In this document: one piece after another, positions 1-49,178 of the stretch
How the letters are laid out: each line of letters opens with the position of its first letter
Position numbering within the stretch: position 1 is the first letter of the stretch
From: Enoplosus armatus
Taxonomy: Eukaryota > Chordata > Actinopteri > Centrarchiformes > Enoplosidae
Length of the DNA stretch: 64,000 nucleotides
Assembly: GCF_043641665.1 (NCBI RefSeq)
Contig: NC_092193.1
Location: 12,719,501 to 12,783,500, forward strand
Direction: 5' to 3'
Notes under the pieces: generated by a model
What the model saw: the letters and a program-made list of their open reading frames with translations, nothing else
Database searches by the model: none
Told to the model about the DNA's origin: nothing
Made by a program: the position numbers and the translations under genes

Positions 1-38094
<38,094 letters not shown>

Positions 38095-40868
38095 ACAAAA
38101 CCGCTTCCACCCAGCCCAGAGTCGTGGATAAATGGAGTTCGGACGATTTTTAGTGATGAGTTTCTGCTTCAACTGCTGTGCTCTTAAATGCCTTTTAGTG
38201 AGCCTGCAAAGAAAAGGGGGGGTTATGACAAAAAGCTACTAATATTTTATTAATATTCAGTTGTAAAATAATAAAACACATTATTATTAATACACTACCA
38301 ACATTCAGAAACTGTTATAACCACGGATGAAATAGCGGAGAGAGTGAAACAATGTCCGAACTCTGCTTATCTCTGCTCCTGCCCGGCTTTAGCTGTCTTT
38401 CCCTGCTGTACTTCTACCCAGACGATAGAGGACACTGTATGTAATTTATTCAATACTTTGAATGACAATGGTTCTATTTGCTGTAAAAAAACGGAAAGGC
38501 AAACCAAGAAGCTTTTTTTTTTTCTTTAAGTCTGTGATTTGCCTTTCCCTGGGATGCCCAGAAATGTGCTCAGAAATGCCCTCAAGAGTGTGAGAGCTAG
38601 CGTTATTTTAACTGTTACAAAACAATAACACTTTTAACGAAAAATATACTGTATATGCCCTTAAAACCCTTAACTGTAAGATATATATATTTTTATAACT
38701 GATATTGTGACAAAAGTCCATCTATTTAATATGATTTGATGCCTTGGTTTTTGAGCCTACATTAAGTTAATCATAAAACATGATGACAAATACTGGACGT
38801 AAGAGATTAAATTGACATCAAAAAGCTAAATGATCATTCACAAAGCAGTGCACCAGCAACAGCTTCATTACCATCTAGTTTATTTATTTTATTTCTCTCT
38901 GTCTGTGTTACTGTATCCTTTGTGTTACTTATTAAAGCGGAATGAAATCATCAGTAATAACTTCATTATTATTGTTATTGGTAGCCACACTGAGACAGTA
39001 TTTGCACTACGAGTGGGAACACAGCAAAGCTATTGTTGTTTAATCAATTCAAATGATTTCTTTAGTAGATTGTGGGCATTTACTATTATTTCCTGGACTT
39101 TATTTTCCAGTTTTCACCCCTGTTGTAGATGCTGTGATTGCTTGCAGAGATGGTGCTGATAGATGTTAACATTTAACCAAAGATCTGCATAATAAAGACT
39201 CGGCCTGCTGTTTGGAAAGATGCCAGTCAGTTCTGTCACCAAAGTCACTGAAGCAGCTTTTTTCCTGTATTAATAGATTCTCACTTTTATGATAATCATG
39301 TCCCCTGGCGATATTTAATGCAACGTGAACACTAAATTCTATGCAAAAGAAAGTCAGGGTGGGCATAGTGCAGATTTTAGCCTGGCCTCTCCCCGACTGC
39401 TACCTGAAATGAACTTAACAAAGAAGGCAGAACAGCAGATGGAGCCGAGCCAAGCCTTTCTTCTGTACCCTTCTTTCACTTGCTTCGCTATTTAAGCTCC
39501 CCAGTGAAACAACAAAATCAGCGAACATGGCAGAGAATGTATTCTTTTAGCAGGGCGGTGCGTAATCTGCAGCGTGCCCACCAAGCATTTTGTTCTATTC
39601 AGTGTTCACACTGTTGCACAAAGCGTCGAGTGCCAATGCGTTTAGTTGACTGCAGTTTTCTGGAAACGGTTTCGTTTTAGTTTCCTGGCTCCTCTGTTGG
39701 AGCAAAGTTATCTCTGTGGAATTTGAAAACAAAACCACACACGACTGGCTAAATCTCCTCTCTGGCTTCATACTATCTTTACTAATAAAAACTGAATTTA
39801 CAGTTCAATGCAATCCTTGGAAATCAGTGTCACCATCGCTGCAAGCAACAGTTGGTCTCATTTATTCAATAATCCAAATATTAACTCTCAAAAATCTTGT
39901 GTAATTCTGTCAGTTTTTTCAATTCAGTTATCTCACTGAAGCAAACCAGCCAATCTGGCTTGTATCATATGTCTGTGTATGTTTTTCTTGTGTTTTTTGT
40001 TCTTATTAGACTTGAAAACAATGGTGACTCTCCCCTCTATAAACTACTACTAATATACTAATGTAGATATAGAGTTGAAGATGATGTGACTTTTGATGTG
40101 TTCCCCCTTTAGATGCAAACTAATTCAGAAAGCCCTCTGAAACATGTCCCCTTAACCACTGTATTTTTAACCATTGTTGTGTTAAAGGGCGGATGGAGCC
40201 TACTGCATGTTGACTGCAACCAAGAGCCTGATAATAAGTAACAAATGTCATTGGAGTATCTGTATTAATTTGATTTGTAGTGATACATTTCTTTGCTGAT
40301 GTGGGTAAAAGGTTCTCTTGAAATAGTTTGTAAGGTAGAAGATATAGATAACTCAGATTATTAGGCCTCTAAGTTGTTGTGGAAACATTTGAATTGCCCT
40401 CAAAGGCAAAATAAAACCAACATAACCTAAAATAACATTTATAACAAACTGTTTCAACACGCAACCTTTCCCAGGACTGATTTATGTTTCAGTGTCAAAG
40501 TGACTGTTTCAGAGCCTCTCATGCAATCCATCTCCCGTAGTGATTTATAGTGGAGTAGGGAGTTCTTCATGTACTTATTTTATTAACTACTTGGATGAAG
40601 TTTGTCTCAGTGCATTTTTGTACAAGGAACAAAGGTCATGAAGCTTTGCAGTAAAGGAAAGGAATGTTATTTGTATTGTGAGGGATTCCTCTCATGGCAA
40701 ACTATGAGGTGCTCTTAAATATTTCAAGAGAAAAGCTGATTTATATTTAAGTTTATTTTGCTTATTGCTTTTTCTGTCAAATCAATGAAGAAAACACAAA
40801 AAGGAAACTGTTTGAGTCAAGTTGTCCTGCTGTAGAAAAGCCTCTGTCCTGCCTTTCATTTCAGGTTA

Positions 40869-40902
40869 ATCATCTATACATATATATATGTGTATAGATG
40901 AT
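40869..40902 (+). other. Inverted repeat (hairpin) in tnr 3' UTR
   Basis: ATCATCTATACATATATAT pairs with the following GTGTATAGATGAT with one mismatch, so the transcript could fold into a long AU-rich stem. It may be a protein-binding element or simple AT-rich drift. Confidence 0.6.
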
Positions 40903-41765
40903 ATATATTTTTTCTTTTCCATTTGTTTATCTCTTGCTTGGGACAAACATTACATTACATTAGTGCAATTAAAAGCTTAGTAATATTACTCTTCATTGAG
41001 AGCTTTCAGGAAAACAAATCATTTGAAATTGAGCAAATGCAACCATCATGTCATGGAAACAACATGCCTAAAATTACACAGACAAAAGAGCCGGAATTAT
41101 TTTCTTGATATTATGAATAATTTGATGTCATTCCCTCAAGTAAGATCAAGTAATTTATTTTCCTCGTAGCAAGCCAACTGATCAAGTACTGTATCTATGG
41201 AGGAGAGAGGGGTATTGAATTGCCATTTTTGTTTGTATTGTTTTTCATCTCTTCAATTCAATGTATAACATCAGGTTTGAAAAGAGCATCTCCACAGTCT
41301 CAGTCACTGGCACACACTTACACTGTTTTTTTCTACCGTTTGTTTTACAGTACAGGAAATCTGTTCCCCTCATTTATTTCACTGCTATTATCCAATTACT
41401 CTGTGACTGATGCGACAATGTGAAAAAAAAAAAAATACAGTTAATAGCGACACAAGGGCCTCTGGTATCAAAAAGAAAAGGCTTTATTTCATAGATTTAC
41501 TTTTACAAGTGAATTAACTGATATAACCACCATGTCCGGTGGTGTTTGCTCTATAAGCCAGATACTGTAACTGCATTGATTTGAATGCCCTTGCCATGGA
41601 AATGTAAATGTTGACAAAATGTGATCTTGACTGTTTGAAAAGCTCGTATATGCTGAAAATAAGGATTTATTGTTGGATAACCTTGGATATTACTGTCAAA
41701 TTTAGCTCTAGTTTGACTTATACATGTACTATATAGTTCCTTTTTTAATACATTTTCTACATATT

Positions 41766-41771
41766 AATAAA
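41766..41771 (+). terminator. Candidate poly(A) signal of tnr
   Basis: AATAAA in the context CATATTAATAAAACATTC, followed by a T/GT-rich stretch at about 41800-41825. It is the strongest signal-plus-downstream-element combination after the tnr stop. Confidence 0.5.
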
Positions 41772-42346
41772 ACATTCAAATAGTCTGATTTAGAGTATTT
41801 TGTTTGTCTTTTTGTTTAGTGTGTATTGATTACATGCAGTTTTATGTAGTTTAAGTGGAACTGTTGACGAGGCCTTTAACATCTTTGGATGAACAAAACC
41901 TTAGATCAGTTTGTTCCCTTTTAGAGTCAAGTTTATATAAAAGAAGTGGAGCTGTGGGTATTGTAACAACCATTTTTGCCTATGAAATAATGAAGTACCA
42001 AGAGCTGACTGACTCCATGTCGTAAACTTTTTTCAAAGTAACTTCACCTCTAATTGGAGACTATTAAAAACAGAAGTGAGGCCAGCAGCAGTTACAAGCG
42101 AACACTGAAAGGTTCTGTAATAAAGGTCTGCCAGAGTGGTTTGGCTCCAGGACCTCTATCTATACTCAAGACATAGCAGACTTGCACTGACATGAAAACA
42201 CACTTCTAGTACAACATATAGGCTAAACATGCATTCTACATAAAAATATTAGTTATCTTCAAAGGGGTGATTGTAGAGAACAATATGCTAGCAAGAACCC
42301 AATTTTAAGTCAACTAAAATTGACTGAAGTAAGGAAGTGCCTTCAG

Positions 42347-42890
42347 TTAAAAGGAGTAGCTTGAAATTCCTCAAAATGCACTTATTCACTTCTTACAGGG
42401 AACGATAGAAAGAAGAGAGGCTTAGTTTAGCATAGTGACTCAGAGCAGAGGGAAACAGGTGGCTGGCTCTGTCCAATGGTTACACAATCCACATACCAGC
42501 ACCTTTAAAGTCCATTAACAAATTTTATCTCATTTGTTCGATCCATACAAAAACAGTGTAAAAACAAGACGTGGTTTTACGGGGGGGTTATACATCAAAC
42601 TATTTCTGGAGTCTTGTTATCACTGTGATGTTGCCAGACAACCAGAAAGACTCAGAGACTCCAGAAAGTTGCTGCACCTGGCTGCAAGATATAACGTGTT
42701 AATTAGTGAGCTTTTGAAGTGCTGGTAGGCGGTATTTGTTCCTTTTGGACACAGCCAGCCCGCTGTTTCCAGTCTTTCTGCTAAGCTAAGCCAACTAGGA
42801 CCTGGCAGTAGCTTTATATGTACCATACACTCAGACATGAGAGTAGTATTGATTTAAGTATATTTCCCAAAATGTCCCCATACTACCTAT
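42347..42890. repeat. Inverted-repeat (foldback/MITE-like) element, copy 1
   Basis: The left arm starts TTAAAAGGAGTAGC and contains GAGGCTTAGTTTAGCATAGT, GAGGGAAACAGG and TGGCTGGCTCTGTCC. The right arm mirrors it with CCGCTGTTTCCAGTC, TGCTAAGCTAAGCC and CAGACATGAGAGTAG, and ends near TATTTCCCAAAATGTC. The middle carries CAGCACCTTTAAAGTCCATT. It has no coding capacity. The same element occurs at 60987-61530. I recognise the GCTTAGCTTAGCA...GGAAACAGG core as a widespread teleost repeat. Confidence 0.7.
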
Positions 42891-45800
42891 AGAAAGTACA
42901 ACACAATAATTCCTCTAAAAAAAATATACAACACAAGAGAAACGATAAAAGTAAGTAAGAGCAAAATACACTTTGCCCAACAAAAATTAACAGTTCACTT
43001 CTTAGAATTATTAGCCTCAGACAAAATTAATAAATGACAAATTAACAATTACAAAATAGTTATGGCATTGGAGGAGTAGATAAAAGGAGCCTGTCAACAT
43101 TTGCCTGGTTACTGATCTGACAAAAATGGTGCATGTAACAATGTCAGTTAAACTGTAACTGCTACGGAACTGTGCCGGAAGAAGGTTGCTATGGCAACAG
43201 AATGTTCAACTGAAACCAACTGCTGATGGCAGAATAAGCTAAAAAGGGAAAAAGGTCATTAATGTACACTAAGAAAATGATTTAATGAATTTTAGATTTT
43301 GTTGAAAGAGTTGTGCCCCAGACTACCAGGTATTAGTCAAGTTATAACATGACTCAGATATTCTTATTTCGCCAGCTGCAAAATTCAGGCTTGTTAATTT
43401 TATTTTTAAAAATAGCATTGAAGGTGATTACTGGTGAAGGCTACAACAGCTAGTTTGAGCACAACTACACACACACATGCATTATAGCAGCTACAGATTT
43501 TATCGCAATAACAGATACTCACAAACCCTCAATTCAGCAATTTTAAGATTCATTGTTTAATTACTGTGTGTTCCAATTATCCATTAATTATCTATTCAAA
43601 TGTCTGGTCAGCAGAAACAACTTGGGAAATAATGAGCCTGTGTGAAGTTTGTGAATATATTAGAGTCAGACGCAAATAAATGGGCACCACAGGATAAATA
43701 GTGTAGCAAAGGTCAGAGAGATAAGCTCATGTTCAGTCTTTATCAAAACAAAAACACTTCACATGAACTGCTGTGTCATGAAGACAATGTTCTCAGTCAT
43801 GTGGATTACTAAGAGTGAGAATATGAATGTAGCTTTTATGGAGCAGAAACTGCTGTAAGTAGCTTAAGTAGCCTGTCTTATAGCAAATTGTTCCTGCTTT
43901 ACCAGAATCCTTACTCTTTCACTTTCAGAATCACTAATCTTTTTGTCAATTTTATCCAAATTCTGCTCCAATGACAGAGCTGCATAGGAAGCTGTGTGAA
44001 TTCAAAACTGCTCAAATTGACCAGGATGTCTTGCACAGTTAAAAAGACACAACATGATTATACTGTATGATTAATTAAACCCTGTGGTGTTGATGACACC
44101 AATGCCACAGTCTGCATCATACAGTGCTATAAAGCCTGTGATATCTCACACATTTGTTTGTGTATAAAAAGTATTGCTCAACTTCCACAATCCATAGCAG
44201 ATGGAATATGATAAGGTTATTCTCTTCTCTTGCAACCAGCAGAGGGTTATTTGACACTTTCCTCTATTTTTCTCACTTGCTGTCGATCCAGATATCTTGG
44301 GGTATGTTGTGACCTGGACCAGCTTACAGTGTCGAAACTACACCAGTTTAGATTATTTCTGTTCAAACTGTTTATGCATTTTATGTGTTTCTGTGGTGAC
44401 TGAGCATGCAACTTGAAGTAGAGATATTCAACTTTACAGCTGCCAGTAGTTAGATCTCAGACAGCCTGAAGAATGCAATTTCAAAACAAAACCACAGACC
44501 ACACAGTCTGCTAAATCCGCCTGTAAAAACAACTTGAACCTTCCAGGCTAAATTAGATCTAATCTCATCTCGAAACAAATTAGGAGAAGTTGATTTGACC
44601 ATGATAACACTGTTATACCATATTCTCCACAAAATGACACTGTACCTCTTACACATTGATTTTCATTCATTACATTATCAGTTTACTCATTTATTTTCTG
44701 TAATTCCTCTGCATCATACATTATGATTTATATTTATAATTCCACATTATTATTTGGACTTTCTCCAGAAGTTATGTCATTATCAGGTCAAAGTTACCCT
44801 TTGCTGTGTCGCAAAATAGTGGACTGAGTTTAGACTGGAATGATGGGAGCTTTCAAGTTCTTAGCTTCACGTAGCTACCACGAAGGTTTACCTAATAAAA
44901 GTGAAACAATTACAACCTGCTGAAATAACAGAAATAACTACTTAACTACTTAAATTCAGGCTTATTCACTTATTACTATATCTTTAAATAAATAACTGAC
45001 CCTAGTCAATATTATAAATAAAAATAATAAGTTTACTGGCAGTTTAGTTTGGATTTACAAATGTTCTTTTTCCTAATACTTGAAATTGACCAAAAAAATA
45101 AAGAATCCAAGCGATGCAAACTAGAACCGCTTAAAACAGAATATATAAATATATATGTGCTGTTTTTGTCAATGTTGGGAGCACTAAAGTTTTGTAATCT
45201 TAGTCCGGACTACAGAGCCTCCATGTGGCTGTTTCATAATATTCCTAAGTATAGGTGTCCTTCATAACCCTCGGCTACAGTGTGTTGTGGGTTTTTTTTT
45301 TCAGTTAAGTAAATATTAGGCCTATTCATATTAGCAAGGACTACACCACAACAATGTCATTTAGGGTTTTAATGAACATTCTAGTATTGAATGTCATAGA
45401 CTGATGAATGAATGTAAAGGGGAGGGGTGGAGGTGAAAGAAAGATGTCATCTGTTAGGCTGGTCTGGGAGGTTGTAGTGAAGACCAGGGTGGAGGGAGAC
45501 ACAGTGTGTTGGTTCCATCTCGGTGTGTTTTCCACCTGAGCTGATTACAGACCCCCACGGTACCTAGAATGAGACGTGAGAGAAGTGTGCATCGGATTGA
45601 AAGGGAAGGGATGAGGGGAGGATGGAAGATAGGATGAAGGGATGTGGGAAGGGATGAGGTAGTGATGAGAGGGAATGGGAAAGGGAGGGTGGGTGGAGAA
45701 ATCTGAGGCAAACGGTGCTGGATGGTTTGCTGGGTTTATGTAGGCTTGACAGGTTAGAGGTGTGGTTGAGGCGTGGCCCTGCTTCCGAACCTAAGTTAAC

Positions 45801-46469
45801 TAGTTAACTTCATTTTCTGCACCAGGGCTACAGACATTTAAAAGAAGGTTATTCAAAGAGAAGTCGAAGCCTGCAGGCCGTGACTGAAGAGCTCTCAGTT
45901 GCAACAGTATGACTTTGACACTGTATTTTCTATGGTTCATCATGTGAAAATCTTGGCTTAAAATATTTTTGCCATGCAGACATTGGGCTGGCTGCAGTGC
46001 ATCAGCCTGCTGACTATTCAAAATATAATAAATAAATATGTACCATTCTGGTTTGTCTTTGTTTTGTAAGAAAGCATGTAAATTGTACATTTTAGTTTCA
46101 TTATGCAAACATTAGCAAGAACAATGGCTGTGGCTGAGCTTATGGTGGTTTCTCTGCAAAATCGCCAGAATCGCCTCTGCAGAAGTGCTCGAGGGCTCAG
46201 TTGTGAACTTTCATGAAAAGTTGCAAAATGTACACATGGAAAATCCCCTAATTACAACATTTTTATGTGAGAAAATCAGGCCCGAAAAATGTCAGAAAAT
46301 ACGATTTTTGTGTAGCTAAACACATCTGAACACCATAAATGTTCAATATTGCATAGTCAAGGGAAAAGGAGGCATCAGTTTCTCTTTGTGAACCATCCCC
46401 TTCTACCTCTCTCTCATCCTCCGTCTACCCTTTCTCCTCATCTCCTCACTCCTCACCCTCTCTCCACAG

Positions 46470-46837
46470 GAATCGGCACAGAGCTTGTGACGGGGTGAAG
46501 CTGATGAAAAGCGGCGTTGTGAGCCATCCCCAGTCTCCCATGCGCTCGTAGAGTCTCTTTACATCTCACTGAACCCAGAAAGTTAACAGGCCCTGGCAGG
46601 CATCTGAATAAGAGGGAGGTGCAACCCAGTTCTCCCAGTCAGAGCCTCTCTGTGATGGCGTTGTAAACACCAGGGCTTAATTGGAAAAAACGGCCGGTGA
46701 ACAGCTTGATTTTCATGAGCCATTTATTGAAGCTCAAAGCTCCGTGAGTTGGAATTGGGGGAGCCGGCACAGGGCCTCATAGATCACAGAGCCATGAAGA
46801 TTTGACTATTCACAATCTCAACGGAGTTGAATGTGAG
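46470..46837 (+). ncRNA. Possible non-coding exon (5' UTR or lncRNA), unproven
   Basis: A pyrimidine tract about 70 nt long ending TCTCTCCACAG precedes 46470, and GAG/GTAAGA, a near-consensus donor, follows 46837. The 368 nt between are richer in G+C than the flanks and have stops in all three plus frames. It could be a 5' UTR exon of the KIAA0040 homologue 12 kb downstream, a lncRNA exon, or a conserved enhancer with chance splice signals. The evidence is the splice-site context only. Confidence 0.25.
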
Positions 46838-47480
46838 GTAAGACTTGATGTTCTGGTTGAGCATCACACTCTACAACGTAAGTTGTTTTTTTTGTTTGTT
46901 CTAATTAGAGGTTCACAAGTGAAAATGAGGAAAATGCCTATTATTGGAATGATTTATCTAAATTCATTAAAGTTTTCAGCACTCTTGAACACTGGTAATG
47001 AATGAATGAATGCACGCACGAATGGAGGCTGTGAAGCCTGAATATTGCTTAATGAGACTGTTTTTCTTTTTACTAATACTGACTGACCAATTATACCCTA
47101 CAATTACTTATATTTTAGATTTCATTTCCATCTAATTAAGTCTTTCAGGCTTCATCCATCCAAAAACCCAACCGATAAAGCAACCACTAAATGCATCGCA
47201 CTCATGCCTCTCCCTCTCGAATGGGCTGGCCTGTGAATGTAGATGTGAGTTGACATGGTTAAGACGGTGAGGTTATGACTAAAAAACAGACGGACAACTG
47301 GGCTCCAGGGGAAGAATTAATAAAAAGAGAAAACGTTGAAGAGAGAAACTGGTTAAACTGCGAGCACATTTTGAGCTAAGCTCCACTTCTTTTGTCCTAG
47401 TTGTGGTTTTATTTATTAACAGTGTTAACAGGGTTACATTTGGTATGATGTTGTATTTCTATTATATATATAATTTAAAA

Positions 47481-47539
47481 CAGTGGTTCCCGATCTCTTT
47501 TGCCCAGCATACCCCCATGCCCTATCAAATGTGCCCAAA
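47481..47539. repeat. hAT-like terminal fragment flanking the Tc1 element
   Basis: CAGTGGTTCCCGATCTCTTT followed by TGCCCAGCATACCCCCATGC resembles the CAGTGGTTCCCAA...-type end of non-autonomous hAT elements. The other terminus was not found, so this is weak. Confidence 0.3.
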
Positions 47540-47541
47540 TA

Positions 47542-47756
47542 CAGTGCATCCGGAAAGTATTCACAGCGCTTCACTTTTTCCACATTTTGTTATGTTGCAG
47601 CCTTATACCAAAATGGATTAAATTCATTTTTTTCCTCAAAATTCTACACACAACACCCCATAATGACAACGTGAAAAAAGTTTATTTGAGATTTTTGCAA
47701 ATTTATTAAAAATAAAAAACCTGAGAAATCACATGTACATAAGTATTCACAGCCTT
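47542..47756 (+). repeat. Left terminal inverted repeat of Tc1 element
   Basis: About 215 bp, with direct-repeat copies at the outer end (GGAAAGTATTCACAGCGCTT) and inner end (ATAAGTATTCACAGCC). These are presumed transposase binding sites by analogy with IR/DR elements. Confidence 0.9.
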
Positions 47757-47759
47757 TGC

Positions 47760-48800
47760 TCAATACTTTGTTGATGCACCTTTGGCAGCAATTACAGCCT
47801 CAAGTCTTTTTGAATATGATGCCACAAGCTTGGCACACCTATCTTTGGGCAGTTTCACCCATTCCTCTTTGCAGCACCTCTCAAGCTCCATCAGGTTGGA
47901 TGGGAAGCGTCGGTGCACAGCCATTTTCAGATCTCTCCAGAGATGTTCAATCTGATTCAAGTCTGGGCTCTGGCTGGGCCACTCAAGGACATTCACAGAG
48001 TTGTCCTGAAGCCACTCCTTTGATATCTTGGCTGTGTGCTTAGGGTCGTTGTCCTGCTGAAAGATAAACCGTCGCCGCAGTCTGAGGTCAAGAGCGCTCT
48101 GGAGCAGGTTTTCATCCAGGATGTCTCTGTACTTTGCTGCATTCATCTTTCCCTCTATCCTGACTAGTCTCCCAGTTCCTGCCGCTGAAAAACATCCCCA
48201 CAGCATGATGCTGCCACCACCATGCTTCACTGTAGGGATGGTATTGGCCTGGTGATGAGCGGTGCCTGGTTTCCTCCAAACGTGACGCCTGGCATTCACA
48301 CCAAAGAGTTCAATCTTTGTCTCATCAGACCAGAGAATTTTGTTTCTCATGGTCTGAGAGTCCTTCAGGTGCCTTTTGGCAAACTCCAGGCGGGCTGCTA
48401 TGTGCCTTTTACTAAGGAGTGGCTTCCGTCTGGCCACTCTACCATACAGGCCTGATTGGTGGATTGCTGCAGAGATGGTTGTCCTTCTGGAAGGTTCTCC
48501 TCTCTCCACAGAGGAACTCTGGAGCTCTGACAGAGTGACCATCGGGTTCTTGGTCACCTCCCTGACTAAGGCCCTTCTCCCCCGTTTACTCAGTTTAGAT
48601 GGCCGGCCAGCTCTAGGAAGAGTCCTGGTGGTTCCGAACTTCTTCCACTTACGGATGATGGAGGCCACTGTGCTCATTGGGACCTTCAAAGCAGCAGAAA
48701 TTTTTCTGTAACCTTCCCCAGATTTGTGCCTCGAGACAATCCTGTCTCGGAGGTCTACAGACAATTCCTTTGACTTCATGCTTGGTTTGTGCTCTGACAT
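47760..48800 (-). CDS. Tc1-like transposase, apparently intact (346 aa)
   Basis: This DDE-class enzyme cuts and pastes the element into TA sites. The frame is uninterrupted from ATG 48800 to the stop at 47760, the normal length (about 340 aa) for Tc1 transposases. Residues about 12-60 form the first helix-turn-helix (GYRKISAALKVPMSTVASII), followed by the GRPS segment at 65-68 and a second paired-like subdomain to about 125. The catalytic triad is D159 (WSDET), D250 (FQQDND) and E285 (PDLNQIEHLW). D250 and E285 are separated by 34 residues, so it is DD34E. The glycine-rich box is KHGGGSIMLWGCFS at 192-205. The C-terminus AAKGASTKY is typical. One deviation is NQIE where most relatives have NPIE. 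Expression and activity are unproven. Confidence 0.95.
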   Translation of the reverse strand: MSEHKPSMKSKELSVDLRDRIVSRHKSGEGYRKISAALKVPMSTVASIIRKWKKFGTTRTLPRAGRPSKLSKRGRRALVREVTKNPMVTLSELQSSSVERGEPSRRTTISAAIHQSGLYGRVARRKPLLSKRHIAARLEFAKRHLKDSQTMRNKILWSDETKIELFGVNARRHVWRKPGTAHHQANTIPTVKHGGGSIMLWGCFSAAGTGRLVRIEGKMNAAKYRDILDENLLQSALDLRLRRRFIFQQDNDPKHTAKISKEWLQDNSVNVLEWPSQSPDLNQIEHLWRDLKMAVHRRFPSNLMELERCCKEEWVKLPKDRCAKLVASYSKRLEAVIAAKGASTKY

Positions 48801-48965
48801 GCACTGTCAACTGTGGGACCTTATATAGACAGGTGTGTGCCTTTCCAAATCATGTCCAATCAACTGAATTTACCACAGGTGGACTCCAATTAAGCTGCAG
48901 AAACATCTCAAGGATGATCAGTGGAAACAGGATGCACCTGAGCTCAAATTTGAGCTTCATGGCAA

Positions 48966-49178
48966 AGGCTGTGAATACTTATGTACATGTGATTTCTTAG
49001 TTTTTTATTTTTAATAAATTTGCAAAAATTTCAAAAAAACTTTTTTCACATTGTCATTATGGGGTGTTGTGTGTAGAATTTTGAGGAAAAAAATGAATTT
49101 AATCCATTTTGGAATAAGGGTGTAACATAACAAAATGTGGAAAAAGTGAAGCGCCGTGAATACTTTCCGGATGCACTG
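48966..49178 (-). repeat. Right terminal inverted repeat of Tc1 element
   Basis: About 213 bp, the reverse complement of the left arm with scattered differences (for example CACGGCGC versus CACAGCGC and TTATTCC versus TTATACC). It carries the mirrored outer and inner direct-repeat motifs. Confidence 0.9.

Larger units (their letters stand above)
38095..41790 (+). other. tnr: tnr 3' UTR (probable extent)
   Basis: About 3.7 kb of AT-rich non-coding sequence follows the stop without any convincing reading frame. AATAAA signals occur at 38270, 39191, 40410 and 41766. The last is followed within about 50 nt by T/GT-rich sequence (GTTTGTCTTTTTGTTTAGTG), the best 3' end candidate. The earlier signals could give shorter transcripts. 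The extent is inferred. Confidence 0.5.
41791..47541. other. Intergenic region between tnr and the Tc1 element
   Basis: AT-rich sequence with one inverted-repeat element (42347-42890), a purine-rich stretch (about 45415-45720), an 18-bp perfect palindrome (45793-45810) and a possible non-coding exon (46470-46837). No protein-coding gene is supported. Confidence 0.7.
47542..49178 (-). mobile_element. Complete Tc1/mariner-family transposon (IR/DR type)
   Basis: The 1637-bp element is flanked by TA on both sides (47540-47541 and 49179-49180), the expected Tc1/mariner target duplication. The termini CAGTGCATCCGGAAAGTATT are perfect inverses of each other. The inverted repeats extend about 210 bp with few mismatches. 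The motif GTATTCACAG occurs twice in each arm, once near the outer end and once near the inner edge (47740-47755 and its mirror at 48967-48984). This is the IR/DR arrangement of teleost Tc1-like elements such as Sleeping Beauty. The transposase lies on the minus strand and spans the interior. Insertion is intergenic, between tnr and the KIAA0040 homologue. Confidence 0.96.

Noticed and set aside
40869..40902. A microRNA precursor
   Set aside because: The stem is too short and is composed of AT repeats with almost no loop.
47756..48711. Plus-strand frames of 77-111 codons within the Tc1 element
   Set aside because: They are antisense to the intact transposase and have no Tc1-family motifs.
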